DNA of 54,429 nucleotides from Flavobacterium plurextorum (GCF_002217395.1 NZ_MUHD01000044.1:1-54429); one strand, 5' to 3'. Shown: positions 1-7,650, numbered from the stretch's first letter. Notes: generated by a model not told the origin, from the letters alone. Program-made: numbers and translations.

Positions 1-56
1 TTATAGTACAGCAGCATTTTACTCTTATACATATATATATGTATGTATAAAAAACA

Positions 57-87
57 AACCCGACAGGTTCTGAGAACCTATCGGGTT
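57..87 (-). terminator. Rho-independent terminator after the DUF4294 gene
   Basis: An imperfect hairpin (arms 57-70 and 74-87 around TGA, one C/A mismatch) is followed, when read on the minus strand, by a T-rich run at 56-45. It lies 22 nt beyond the stop codon of the DUF4294 gene and would end its transcript. To its left, positions 1-50 show only AT-rich sequence with a short TA repeat. Confidence 0.7.
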
Positions 88-109
88 ATTACAACTATAT
101 ATTATAGTA

Positions 110-625
110 TTACTTTTTATTGATTGCTTTTGCTTTCGCTTCCCAATGCTCCATCAAATTATCATAATCTACAGGATTAGCAGGAGTTTGATTCAGTAAA
201 CGTCCAGATTCAAAAGCACGAACCAGAATTGTTTCAATTAGATAGTCTTCATTTACTTCATATGGCTTATACTCGGTTTTCAGGCTTATATCGAATAAAT
301 TCGCTGTTGTATTCGATACAAACGCTTTGAAACCGCTTTTTAAAGTTTTTATCAACTCATATGTTGTTATTCCTGTTTGGCGATGAATCAATTTTACAAG
401 AATCTGACCTTGTTTCCTAGACAACTTCTTTAACCTGTCTTCAAACTCATTATTAAGATAATCCTCAACGATCTTGAAATACTTTTTCTTTTCGCGATTA
501 CTATTCAATCGCGCCATACCTTTATTCAATGCAGTCAGCCTATCTGAAGCTAATTTTGCATATGGGTAAACTTTATAAACTCTATTCTGAAGAATCTGAA
601 ATAACAATTCAAACTCCTCAACCAA
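110..625 (-). CDS. DUF4294-family protein, N-terminally truncated
   Basis: The protein matches the conserved core of the Bacteroidota DUF4294 family, function unknown: KVYPYAKLASDRL near residue 18, KLIHRQTG near 79, and NEDYLIETILVRAFE near 124. Family members I know are about 200 or more residues and begin with a signal peptide; here that N-terminus is missing. The reading frame stays open up to a stop at 662-664 but offers no ATG or GTG, so TTG at 623-625 is the only ordinary start. Only about 57 nt separate it from the terminator of the upstream tRNA gene. What is left starts exactly where the conserved core starts. It may be a 5'-deleted remnant or a protein that lost its export signal. 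The family call is fairly sure; expression is doubtful. Confidence 0.6.
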   Translation of the reverse strand: MVEEFELLFQILQNRVYKVYPYAKLASDRLTALNKGMARLNSNREKKKYFKIVEDYLNNEFEDRLKKLSRKQGQILVKLIHRQTGITTYELIKTLKSGFKAFVSNTTANLFDISLKTEYKPYEVNEDYLIETILVRAFESGRLLNQTPANPVDYDNLMEHWEAKAKAINKK

Positions 626-682
626 AAAACAAACCTCAACATCTACATACCAAAAAATAAATTACCATAGAGCACAAATAAA

Positions 683-709
683 AAAACCATCACAAAATGT
701 GATGGTTTT
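683..709 (-). terminator. Terminator of the first tRNA-Thr gene
   Basis: A perfect 12-bp stem (683-694 with 698-709) has a 3-nt loop, and the minus strand continues into T residues. It begins 4 nt after the tRNA CCA end. A near-copy follows the second tRNA gene. Confidence 0.8.
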
Positions 710-713
710 CTTT

Positions 714-790
714 TGGAGCCGATAGAGGGACTCGAACCCACGACCTGCTGATTACAAATCAGCTGCTCTAGCCAGCTGAGCTACATCGGC
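714..790 (-). tRNA. tRNA-Thr(UGU), CCA encoded
   Basis: Read on the minus strand, this is a full cloverleaf. The acceptor stem is GCCGATG with TATCGGC. The D arm holds AGCTCAGCTGGCTAGAGC. The anticodon stem GCTGA/TCAGC encloses the loop TTTGTAA, with anticodon TGT. The T loop is GGTTCGAGTCC. The discriminator base T is followed by an encoded CCA. It decodes ACA and other threonine codons. The mature body matches the second copy at 900-973. Confidence 0.95.
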
Positions 791-804
791 CTATTTTCCG
801 GGTG

Positions 805-834
805 CAAAGATAAAATTGTTTTTTAATATTCCAA
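805..834 (-). promoter_or_regulatory. Promoter of the first tRNA-Thr gene
   Basis: On the minus strand there is a -7 element TATCTTTG (812-805) and a TTG -33 element (834-832), separated by 19 nt. This is the Bacteroidota primary-sigma pattern. The tRNA 5' end is 14 nt downstream of the -7 element. Confidence 0.8.
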
Positions 835-865
835 AAAAATTTTCACACCACTCTCTATTATTAAA

Positions 866-893
866 AAAACCACCACATTTCTGTGATGGTTTT
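866..893 (-). terminator. Terminator of the second tRNA-Thr gene
   Basis: A 12-bp stem with one mismatch (866-877 with 882-893) is followed by T7 on the minus strand, 6 nt beyond the tRNA 3' end. Its sequence is nearly that of the hairpin at 683-709. Confidence 0.75.
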
Positions 894-899
894 ATATTG

Positions 900-973
900 A
901 GCCGATAGAGGGACTCGAACCCACGACCTGCTGATTACAAATCAGCTGCTCTAGCCAGCTGAGCTACATCGGC
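900..973 (-). tRNA. tRNA-Thr(UGU), CCA not encoded
   Basis: The 73-nt body is the same as the tRNA at 714-790, with anticodon TGT. The 3' flank reads T-CAA instead of T-CCA, so CCA must be added after transcription. It has its own promoter (987-1016) and terminator, which indicates a tandem duplication of a monocistronic unit. Confidence 0.95.
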
Positions 974-986
974 CTCATTACGGGTG

Positions 987-1016
987 CAAATATAAAGCGG
1001 TTTTTCGTTTTACCAA
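987..1016 (-). promoter_or_regulatory. Promoter of the second tRNA-Thr gene
   Basis: On the minus strand the -7 element is TATATTTG (994-987) and TTG lies at 1016-1014, again 19 nt apart. The sequence CACCCG follows the -7 box in both tRNA promoters, so the two are clear copies. Confidence 0.8.
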
Positions 1017-1050
1017 AATAAATTTGCCCTTTTTTATACTTTTTTTTCGC

Positions 1051-1317
1051 TTACAATTCGTTGATTTTAGCAATCAATTGATTAGCAGTTTCTTCCAATT
1101 CAACATTTATTTGTTTGAAGTGTGCTTTTTTATTTTCAACGTTCTTTGCATTCACTTTTGTGATCAAAGTATCAAAAGCAGTGATCGCTTCATCAACTAA
1201 AGCATTCGTTTCTGGAGTAGGATTTCCCGTTGTAGACATTTCAAACAAGTAAACCGCTTCAATAATATCTCCTAATACAAAATTGATGTCTTTCTTTAAA
1301 TTTTTAACGTTTGCCAT
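1051..1317 (-). CDS. Small conserved hypothetical protein (88 aa)
   Basis: This is a soluble, mostly helical protein beginning MANVKNLKKDINFVLGDI and rich in Lys, Glu and Asn. I see no signal peptide, membrane segment or recognised domain. I chose ATG at 1315-1317 because a promoter-like TATTTTTG lies at 1352-1345, just upstream. Any start further up would overlap the promoter. Proteins of this type are common single genes in Flavobacterium, but I know no function. The next gene upstream, manA, ends 57 nt away, and the tRNA promoter lies just downstream. Confidence 0.7.
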   Translation of the reverse strand: MANVKNLKKDINFVLGDIIEAVYLFEMSTTGNPTPETNALVDEAITAFDTLITKVNAKNVENKKAHFKQINVELEETANQLIAKINEL

Positions 1318-1344
1318 TTTTATTATAATTTTAATTTGCGTCTG

Positions 1345-1352
1345 CAAAAATA
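1345..1352 (-). promoter_or_regulatory. Probable -7 element for the 88-aa gene
   Basis: TATTTTTG on the minus strand fits TAnnTTTG and would start transcription about 20 nt before ATG at 1317. No clear TTG -33 element is visible at the expected distance. Confidence 0.5.
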
Positions 1353-1374
1353 CACATAATCTTTATATTACACG

Positions 1375-2343
1375 CTATGAAATGTAAATTTCTAAAATTG
1401 AAGCTTTTCCATTCAAAACAAACGTTCTTATAGCTGCAGGAATTAATACTGTATCTCCTTTTATATAAGTATGCTTGAAGTTATCATATTCAATTTCAAA
1501 ACTTCCTTCAATACACATATAAACAGTAAATGTTTCACCAGATTTAGAAATTTCAGTATTACTTTCTAATGGAATAAAATTCGTGGTAAAATAAGGACAA
1601 TCAACTACAACATTTGAAGTGTTTGTTTTTGAATCGTATTTTTTCTGAGTATTAACTTTATTGTAGTTAATTGCATCAAGCGCTAAATCTACATGAAGTT
1701 CTCGTTTGTTTCCCTGCGCATCTACACGATCAAAATCATATAAACGATAGGTAATGTCTGATGTCTGCTGAATCTCTGCAACTACCAAACCAGCACCAAT
1801 TGCATGAACAGTTCCTGTTTCTAAAAAGAAAACATCTCCTGCTTTTGCTTTTACATCATCTAGAATGGTAACTAAAGTATTATCCTGTAAATGTTTTAAA
1901 TATTCCTCTTTACTAGAATCCTCTTTAAAACCAACAATAATTCTAGAGTCAGCATCGGCTTGCATTACATACCACATTTCTGTTTTACCAAATGAATTAT
2001 GACGCTCTTTTGCTAATTTATCATTTGGATGAACTTGAATCGAAAGATCTTCTCTTGCATCTAAATATTTAAACAGTAACGGAAATTGTTTCCCGAAACG
2101 CTCATGAACTCTTGTTCCTAAAAGCTCATTTGGAGCTTCAGCAATAAGCTCCATTAATGATTTTCCTTTTAATTCTCCGTTAGACACAATACTAACATCA
2201 CCTTCTACTGTAGACAATTCCCAACTTTCGCCAGTAATTTTAGATATAATTGGCTTATTTAATACTGTTTTTAATTTTTCTCCTCCCCAGATTCTTTCTT
2301 TTAGAATTGGCTCAAATTGCAAAGGATATAAACTTGATTTCAT
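1375..2343 (-). CDS. manA: Mannose-6-phosphate isomerase, class I
   Basis: This zinc enzyme interconverts fructose 6-phosphate and mannose 6-phosphate in the cytosol, supplying mannose for GDP-sugars or allowing mannose use. The family metal-site motifs are present: LSIQVHPND with Gln103 and His105, KTEMWYVM with Glu122, and FLETGTVHAIG with His180. The length of 322 residues fits the short bacterial class I type. The C-terminal cupin part (about 240-322) closes the fold. ATG at 2343 is the only sensible start. It stands alone on the minus strand, 59 nt after the peroxiredoxin gene. It is well away from the polysaccharide locus, so a direct role there is not shown. Confidence 0.93.
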   Translation of the reverse strand: MKSSLYPLQFEPILKERIWGGEKLKTVLNKPIISKITGESWELSTVEGDVSIVSNGELKGKSLMELIAEAPNELLGTRVHERFGKQFPLLFKYLDAREDLSIQVHPNDKLAKERHNSFGKTEMWYVMQADADSRIIVGFKEDSSKEEYLKHLQDNTLVTILDDVKAKAGDVFFLETGTVHAIGAGLVVAEIQQTSDITYRLYDFDRVDAQGNKRELHVDLALDAINYNKVNTQKKYDSKTNTSNVVVDCPYFTTNFIPLESNTEISKSGETFTVYMCIEGSFEIEYDNFKHTYIKGDTVLIPAAIRTFVLNGKASILEIYIS

Positions 2344-2402
2344 AATTTAATTTTGAAGCTAATAGCTATTAAATAAATAATGAGCTAAGAGCATTATTTC
2401 AT

Positions 2403-2861
2403 TTATAATACTAACTCTTTAATTATTTCTAATGCTTTTGGAATATGCTTTGATGCATTTACACTATCAAAAATATAAATAACAACACCATTTCGATCAA
2501 TAATATAAGTAACACGTCCAGGCAAAAGACCAAACAAATTGTTACGAACACCAAAAAGATGACGTATTTTTTTATCTTGATCTGAAAGTAAGATGAAAGG
2601 CAGCTGGTGTTTATCTGCAAATTTATGATGCGACTTTACACTATCACTACTAATACCAATGACTTCTGCACCTAAAGTTGCAAAATCTTCATATTGATCT
2701 CTAAAACTGCAAGCTTCAGTTGTACAGCCAGGCGTATTATCTTTTGGATAAAAATAAATCACTAATGGCTTACGCCCCAAAACACTCTGGCTTTCAAAAA
2801 TATCCCCGTGATTATCTTTTGCAGTAAAATTCGGAACTATATCTCCTATTTTTAATGACAT
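2403..2861 (-). CDS. bcp: Thiol peroxidase, Bcp/PrxQ-type peroxiredoxin
   Basis: It reduces hydrogen peroxide and organic hydroperoxides in the cytosol with electrons from thioredoxin. The active site is in YPKDNTPGCTTEACSFRD: Cys46 is the peroxidatic cysteine and Cys51 the resolving cysteine, five residues apart as in Bcp proteins. The AhpC/TSA thioredoxin fold covers the whole 152 residues, the usual length. There is no signal peptide. The gene follows queD on the minus strand with a 3-nt gap, so idi, queD and this gene probably form one transcript. Confidence 0.93.
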   Translation of the reverse strand: MSLKIGDIVPNFTAKDNHGDIFESQSVLGRKPLVIYFYPKDNTPGCTTEACSFRDQYEDFATLGAEVIGISSDSVKSHHKFADKHQLPFILLSDQDKKIRHLFGVRNNLFGLLPGRVTYIIDRNGVVIYIFDSVNASKHIPKALEIIKELVL

Positions 2862-2864
2862 TTA

Positions 2865-3275
2865 TTATTCTCCTTTATAAGTTACAAAATTGCGATCTGT
2901 TTCATAAAGCACGATTTCTAGATCAAAATCAGGCTGAATTCGTTTTCTAATTTTATTCCATATCACAACAGCTATATTTTCTGCGGTTGGATTCAAATCT
3001 TGAAATTCTGGAACGTCCAGATTCAGATTTTTGTGATCAAACGGAACTTCAACTTCTTCAAGTATAATGTCCGCTAATACTTTCACATCTAAAACAAAAC
3101 CAGTTTCTGGATCAATTTTACCTGTAACACTTACTGTTAAACCATAATTATGACCATGAAAATTGGGATTATTACATTTTCCAAAAACAGTATTGTTCTT
3201 TTCTAATGTCCAATCTTTTCTATGTAATCGATGTGCAGCATTAAAATGCGCTTTTCTTGATATGGTTACTCTCAT
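2865..3275 (-). CDS. queD: 6-carboxytetrahydropterin synthase (QueD/PTPS family)
   Basis: It converts dihydroneopterin triphosphate to 6-carboxytetrahydropterin, an early step of queuosine (7-deazaguanine) synthesis. The zinc ligands are visible as His15 in FNAAHRLHR and His40 and His42 in NPNFHGHNYG. The catalytic Cys34 lies in GKCNNP, and the pair FDHKNLN at about 79-85 supplies the Asp/His. The length of 136 residues fits the family. The gene sits between idi (20 nt upstream) and the peroxiredoxin (3 nt downstream). No other queuosine gene is in the window, so the QueD call rests on the family alone; a pyruvoyl-tetrahydropterin synthase role is the alternative. Confidence 0.88.
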   Translation of the reverse strand: MRVTISRKAHFNAAHRLHRKDWTLEKNNTVFGKCNNPNFHGHNYGLTVSVTGKIDPETGFVLDVKVLADIILEEVEVPFDHKNLNLDVPEFQDLNPTAENIAVVIWNKIRKRIQPDFDLEIVLYETDRNFVTYKGE

Positions 3276-3295
3276 TTAGGTTTGGTTAGCTTTGG

Positions 3296-3823
3296 TTATA
3301 ATTTGTGATCTTCGAGATAATGATCAAATTCATCAAAAATTATCTTAAACCACACCGTATAAATTTCAGGTTGTTTTTCAATATCAGCTTTAACATCTTC
3401 TATTTTCATCCATTTCCAGTCTTCTACTTCATCTGGATTTATTGACGGCTCTTCATTATAATACCCAATCATTACATGATCAAGTTCATGCTCAGTCAAA
3501 CCGTTATCAAAAGGTGCTTTATATATAAAGTGAAACAATTCTTTCAGCTCCGCTTTAAAACCCATTTCTTCAAACAGCCTTCGACTTCCAGCCTCTATAT
3601 TGGTTTCACCTTCACGCTGGTGACTGCAGCATGTATTAGTCCAGAGTAATGGAGAATGGTATTTATGATGTGCACGCTGCTGCAGCATCATTTCATTTTT
3701 ATTATTTAAAATAAAAACTGAAAAAGCACGATGTAAAACAGCTTTTTCATGAGCTTCTAATTTTGGCATCAAACCAATCTGCTCATCATTTTGGTTAACT
3801 AATATTACGTTTTCTTCTGTCAT
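3296..3823 (-). CDS. idi: Isopentenyl-diphosphate delta-isomerase, type 1
   Basis: It interconverts isopentenyl and dimethylallyl diphosphate for isoprenoid synthesis (quinone tails, undecaprenyl carrier, carotenoids). The Nudix fold is evident. TNTCCSHQR carries the catalytic cysteine (Cys66), GETNIEAGSRRLFEEMG is the Nudix-like helix, and EHELDHV holds the catalytic glutamates. The length of 175 residues fits the family. Two ATGs are possible, at 3832 and 3823. I prefer 3823 because a -7 element at 3848-3841 would place transcription start almost on the first. It probably leads a unit with queD and the peroxiredoxin. Confidence 0.92.
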   Translation of the reverse strand: MTEENVILVNQNDEQIGLMPKLEAHEKAVLHRAFSVFILNNKNEMMLQQRAHHKYHSPLLWTNTCCSHQREGETNIEAGSRRLFEEMGFKAELKELFHFIYKAPFDNGLTEHELDHVMIGYYNEEPSINPDEVEDWKWMKIEDVKADIEKQPEIYTVWFKIIFDEFDHYLEDHKL

Positions 3824-3840
3824 ATGGCGCATTAATCAAA

Positions 3841-3848
3841 CAAAAATA
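3841..3848 (-). promoter_or_regulatory. Probable -7 element upstream of idi
   Basis: TATTTTTG on the minus strand matches TAnnTTTG and lies 18 nt before the preferred ATG at 3823. No convincing -33 TTG was seen. The rest of 3849-4060 holds no gene I can support. Confidence 0.5.
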
Positions 3849-4064
3849 CGAAAAAAGAAATGGCTTAAAAATCTCAGCAAACATTGTGAAAAGTTTAACT
3901 CGCCGAGAATCTGTACAAAATACTGAATTACAACACACTGCACTTTGCCTTTTCTTGAAAAATCCTTTAAAAATAAGATTTAAAAACTGCAATGGTAAGT
4001 TTTACGTAGATAATAAAAAGTTAAAACATACTTAAATATATCTGAATTGTAAAATACACGACAT

Positions 4065-4092
4065 TTGAAGGAAAAATGTAGTCGTATCTTTG
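4065..4092 (+). promoter_or_regulatory. Promoter of msrB-msrA
   Basis: TTG at 4065-4067 and TATCTTTG at 4085-4092 are separated by 17 nt, matching the Bacteroidota consensus. Transcription would start near 4099, about 24 nt before the msrB ATG. Confidence 0.75.
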
Positions 4093-4122
4093 AAAAAGAA
4101 ACAGAATTAAAGCTTAAAAAAA

Positions 4123-4680
4123 ATGAAAACAAAAAACAAAATTCTTAGTCTTTGCTTTTTAATTCCACTTTTTATTTTACAGGCATGCGGGCAAAATACT
4201 AAAAAACAAACTGCAAATACTGTTACTATAATGGAAAACAAAATCAACAAACCTGGAAATCCGTACTATTCAAATACTGACACAACTAAATTAAATGTGA
4301 GTAATGCCGAATGGAAAAAAGTACTTCCTACTGATGTTTATGCAGTTATGCGCGAAGCTGACACTGAAAGACCTTTTACTGGAAAATACTGGAATACTGA
4401 TGAAAAAGGAACTTATTACTGCGCTTCGTGCGGAAACAAACTTTTTAGATCTGGAGCCAAATTCTCTAGCAGCTGCGGCTGGCCAAGCTTTTTTGAGCAA
4501 GACAATAAAAAAAGTGTGGTTTACAAAAATGATAATTCTCTTGGGATGGAAAGAATAGAAGCGCTTTGCGGCCGCTGTGGAGGACACTTAGGACATTTAT
4601 TTGATGACGGCCCCGCTCCTACAGGAAAACGTTATTGCATGAATTCGATAGCTCTTGATTTTATTCCTGACAACAAATAA
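4123..4680 (+). CDS. msrB: Peptide-methionine (R)-S-oxide reductase, lipoprotein form
   Basis: It reduces the R-form of methionine sulfoxide in proteins. Residues 1-21 are a lipoprotein signal with lipobox LQAC, lipid-modified at Cys22, so it acts outside the cytosol on a membrane. The SelR domain spans about 60-182. Zinc is bound by two CxxC pairs, Cys100/Cys103 and Cys149/Cys152, and the catalytic Cys172 is in RYCMNS. The cytosolic form lacks the leader. msrA follows after 8 nt, so the two enzymes repair both sulfoxide stereoisomers of envelope proteins together. How reducing power is delivered across the membrane is not visible in the window. Confidence 0.94.
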   Translation: MKTKNKILSLCFLIPLFILQACGQNTKKQTANTVTIMENKINKPGNPYYSNTDTTKLNVSNAEWKKVLPTDVYAVMREADTERPFTGKYWNTDEKGTYYCASCGNKLFRSGAKFSSSCGWPSFFEQDNKKSVVYKNDNSLGMERIEALCGRCGGHLGHLFDDGPAPTGKRYCMNSIALDFIPDNK

Positions 4681-4688
4681 ACTGAAAA

Positions 4689-5297
4689 ATGAAAAATACA
4701 ATTTTAATCTCCCTTTTTGCCCTGGCCTTAAACGGATTTTCGCAAACTAAAAAAGCTTCAAATCTAGATACTATTACACTTGGTGGAGGATGTTACTGGT
4801 GCGTTGAAGCTGTTTACGAGAATCTGAATGGGGTAAAATCTGTTGTTTCTGGGTTTTCTGGCGGAAAAAATGCAAATCCAACTTATGAAGAAGTCTGCAC
4901 AGGCACAACTGGTCATGCAGAAGTAGTTCAAATTACATTTGACAAAAATGTAACAGACATAAACGAAATCTTTAAAGTTTTTTTTACTGTCCATGATCCA
5001 ACTACACTAAACAGACAAGGCGCTGATGTTGGAACACAATATAGGTCTGTGATTTTTTATAAAAATGCTGAACAGAAAAAAGCTGCCGAATCTATTATTG
5101 CCGAATTAAACAAAGCAAAAGTTTACAATAGTCCTATAGTAACTAAAGTTGAACCTTTCAAAGCGTTTTATAAAGCTGAGGATTATCATCAAGATTATTA
5201 TTCAAACAACAAGAATCAACCTTATTGTAAAATGGTAATTCAGCCTAAACTGGAAAAATTTGAAAAAGTTTTTAAAGACAAACTAAAGAAGAAATAA
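4689..5297 (+). CDS. msrA: Peptide-methionine (S)-S-oxide reductase, secreted
   Basis: It reduces the S-form of methionine sulfoxide. Residues 1-19 (MKNTILISLFALALNGFSQ) look like a Sec signal peptide, so it is periplasmic. The MsrA motif appears as GGGCYWCVEAVY with catalytic Cys35, and Tyr replaces the common Phe of GCFWC. FSGG, TGHAEVV and the DYHQDYY stretch near 160 are also typical. A C-terminal cysteine in NQPYCKMVI may act in recycling. It is translated after msrB with an 8-nt gap. A strong hairpin (5313-5348) ends the unit. Confidence 0.94.
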   Translation: MKNTILISLFALALNGFSQTKKASNLDTITLGGGCYWCVEAVYENLNGVKSVVSGFSGGKNANPTYEEVCTGTTGHAEVVQITFDKNVTDINEIFKVFFTVHDPTTLNRQGADVGTQYRSVIFYKNAEQKKAAESIIAELNKAKVYNSPIVTKVEPFKAFYKAEDYHQDYYSNNKNQPYCKMVIQPKLEKFEKVFKDKLKKK

Positions 5298-5312
5298 AAA
5301 ACCAAAGTGTAT

Positions 5313-5348
5313 AAAAAAGGGGAAATGAAAAATCATTTCCCCTTTTTT
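5313..5348. terminator. Bidirectional terminator between msrA and the META gene
   Basis: A perfect 16-bp stem (5313-5328 with 5333-5348) has an AAAA loop, six A on the left and six T on the right. It serves both msrA on the plus strand and the convergent META gene that ends at 5362. Confidence 0.9.
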
Positions 5349-5361
5349 ATTGCTTCTAAAA

Positions 5362-5799
5362 TTATTGTTTAGCTATTTTTTTAAATCGCATCATTGGCAC
5401 ATCGCCTTGAATTAGATTTAATTTTCCATCTTTATCAATAGAGTAACTTGTAATTTTTCTCATTTGCTTTAAAAATTGCTGTTCGCCGCCGCCTTCACAA
5501 AACATCATTGTAGTTGGTCCTGGTTCTCCAAAAGTCAGCGATTTTCCGTTTAAAGTATACGGTGCACTGTAACCGTTACATCCATTATTACCAAAAACCT
5601 TTGTTTCTTTCTGATCAAAAGTAATTTGTGGTTTTTTATTTGGATACAAACCTTCAAAAGCAATTCTAGGCCCCGAAATATATTCTAATTCCCAAGTTGT
5701 ATCATAAATATTCGCTGCGCTTTTACTCTCTTTTGATGCCATACATGAAGTAAGTAATAAGGTTAAAACTGAAACGAATGCAAGTGTAAGTTTTTTCAT
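5362..5799 (-). CDS. META-domain lipoprotein (HslJ-like)
   Basis: This small envelope lipoprotein has an N-terminal signal with lipobox LLTSC (Cys19). After it comes one META domain, about residues 30-140, recognised by the opening YDTTWELEYI and the core GNNGCNGYSAPY and MMFCEGGGEQQFL. META/HslJ proteins have been linked to heat-shock and resistance phenotypes, but no biochemical activity is known to me. Two cysteines, in GCNGY and MMFCE, are conserved in the family and could form a disulfide. It is a single gene facing msrA across a shared terminator. No promoter is obvious upstream. Confidence 0.88.
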   Translation of the reverse strand: MKKLTLAFVSVLTLLLTSCMASKESKSAANIYDTTWELEYISGPRIAFEGLYPNKKPQITFDQKETKVFGNNGCNGYSAPYTLNGKSLTFGEPGPTTMMFCEGGGEQQFLKQMRKITSYSIDKDGKLNLIQGDVPMMRFKKIAKQ

Positions 5800-6117
5800 A
5801 AAGATGTTTTTTTTTAGATTAATATTTTTTTGTTTTCGAAAATTAAAATCCTTCTACAAACAGCACTTTCTCAATATCCATGCCTGTTTGCACAAATTGC
5901 TAAAAATTATAAATCTTTAAAATTTAATTTTAGCACAAAAAATGTACTTCAGCAACAAATTACATTTCAATATAAATCACACTTTTCTGATATCTAAGTT
6001 ACATATTTTTATTTAAAATATTACAAATCAAATATTTAAAACAAAAAATATTCGATTGCATTTTTTTGTAATTTGCAATAATCAAAAAACCAAAATCATC
6101 CATAAAAACCAAAGATA
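5800..6117. other. Intergenic region between divergent META and aminopeptidase P genes
   Basis: These 318 nt are very AT-rich. I find no ORF, RNA gene or repeat. The only signal is TAATTTG at 6069-6075, a possible -7 element for the plus-strand gene, shorter by one base than the consensus and without a well-placed TTG. I see no promoter for the META gene. Confidence 0.4.
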
Positions 6118-7521
6118 ATGAAGCAGTTCTTTTTATTCTTATTCGTTTTAACAACGATTAATCAGATTCACTCACAAGAAAATCTTCCAACGGATTATCT
6201 TTCAAAAGAATTTCACAAGAGCCGTCGCGAAGCATTTAGAAATTTAATGCCCGTTAATTCTGTCGCTGTTGTTTTTTCATATCCTGAGAGAGTATTTTCT
6301 AAAGATATTAATTACAATTTTCATCAAAATCCAGATATGTATTATTTAACTGGATACAAAGAACCTGATGCTGTATTATTACTTTTTAAAGAACCTCAAG
6401 GAGATGAAAAATACACTGAAGTCCTTTTTGTAAGAGAAAGAAATGCTCTTAAAGAAACCTGGACGGGAAGGCGCTTAGGAATTGAAGGCGCAAAATCTAA
6501 ATTAGGTTTTACTAAGGTTTATAATGGTGTAGATTTTCACAGTTTTGCAATTGACTATAAAAAATTTGATAAAATCATTTATGATCAGTTTTTGACTAAT
6601 GTAACTACAAGTAATTCCCCGGAAAGTCTGTATTTGATTATACAAGCTTTCAAAACCAAAGCTGGAATAACAAAAGAAGATGCTGCTTCTGTAGATTTAT
6701 TTACTAGTATTACCAATTCACTTCGAGAAATAAAGACTTCGGAAGAAATGGAGTTAATGCGAAAAACGGTAAAACTTTCCTGTATTGCGCACAATGAAGT
6801 AATGAAAGCAGTTGGACCTGATATGAGCGAAAATGAAGCAGATGGAATTCATGCTTATATTCATAGAAAATATGGTGCCGAAGGCGAAGGTTATCCTCCA
6901 ATTGTTGGTGCTGGAGCAAACGGATGCATTTTACATTACGGAGAAAACAATGCTGCAAAAATGGAAAATCAATTATTATTGATGGATGTTGGTTCTGAAT
7001 ATCACGGCTATTCTGCAGATGTCACAAGAACTGTTCCTGCTAATGGAAAATTTACCGAAGAACAAAAAGCTATTTATCAAATTGTTTACGATGCACAGGA
7101 AGAAGTTTTTAAAATTTGTAAAGAAGGCACACCTTTTCAGGATTTAAATAAAAAAGCAACAGAAGTTGTCGCAGCGGGATTAATAAAACTAGGAATTATT
7201 TCTGATCCCAAAGATGTTAAAATTTATTATCCGCATGGTTGTTCACATTTTCTAGGTTTAGATGTTCATGACAAAGGAAATTATCTTGGAACTTTAAAAG
7301 AGAATATGGTCTTGACCGTTGAACCTGGAATTTACATTCCTGCAAACAGTAAATGTGATAAAAAATGGTGGAATATTGGTGTTAGAATTGAAGATGATAT
7401 TGCCATAAAAAAAGACTCTTACGAGAATCTATCAATTGATTCTCCAAGAAAATGGCAAGATGTCGAAGCTTTAGCAAAACAAAAGAGTACTTTCAACGAA
7501 ATGAAGTTTCCTAAAATCTAG
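6118..7521 (+). CDS. pepP: Exported Xaa-Pro aminopeptidase (M24B)
   Basis: It removes an N-terminal residue that precedes proline. Residues 1-19 form a signal peptide ending HSQ, so the enzyme is exported, unlike the cytosolic E. coli enzyme. The AMP_N domain lies at about 24-170 and the pita-bread catalytic domain at about 210-450. The five metal ligands are present: Asp290 (LLMDVG), Asp301 (SADVTRTV), the His in CSHFLGLDVHD (about 377), the Glu in VEPGIYI and the Glu in RIEDD. At 467 residues it is slightly longer than PepP because of the leader. It is a single gene; an exported form suggests a role in peptide feeding. Confidence 0.92.
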   Translation: MKQFFLFLFVLTTINQIHSQENLPTDYLSKEFHKSRREAFRNLMPVNSVAVVFSYPERVFSKDINYNFHQNPDMYYLTGYKEPDAVLLLFKEPQGDEKYTEVLFVRERNALKETWTGRRLGIEGAKSKLGFTKVYNGVDFHSFAIDYKKFDKIIYDQFLTNVTTSNSPESLYLIIQAFKTKAGITKEDAASVDLFTSITNSLREIKTSEEMELMRKTVKLSCIAHNEVMKAVGPDMSENEADGIHAYIHRKYGAEGEGYPPIVGAGANGCILHYGENNAAKMENQLLLMDVGSEYHGYSADVTRTVPANGKFTEEQKAIYQIVYDAQEEVFKICKEGTPFQDLNKKATEVVAAGLIKLGIISDPKDVKIYYPHGCSHFLGLDVHDKGNYLGTLKENMVLTVEPGIYIPANSKCDKKWWNIGVRIEDDIAIKKDSYENLSIDSPRKWQDVEALAKQKSTFNEMKFPKI

Positions 7522-7622
7522 TTTTTTTGACGAAGATTAAAATAATTTAAAAAAAAATTAGCTTTTAGCACTCTTTTGATCGACGGCAAGAAAACATTCT
7601 AAACTAAAAACTAATTTTCATT

Positions 7623-7629
7623 TACTTTG
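7623..7629 (+). promoter_or_regulatory. Possible -7 element of the quinone oxidoreductase gene
   Basis: TACTTTG followed by CA resembles TAnnTTTG with one spacer base fewer, 21 nt before ATG at 7651. It also argues against a start at 7627. No -33 element was identified. Confidence 0.4.
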
Positions 7630-7650
7630 CATTCTAATAATTATTTTAAA

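Noticed and set aside
28..48. AT-rich TA repeat at the left edge as a possible phase-variable tract
   Set aside because: The repeat is short, imperfect and not near a gene start.
3795..3992. 65-residue reading frame on the minus strand upstream of idi
   Set aside because: It overlaps the idi start and contains the idi promoter-like box; composition is not protein-like.
4291..4587. Overlapping frames inside msrB on both strands
   Set aside because: They are shadows of the well-supported msrB gene.
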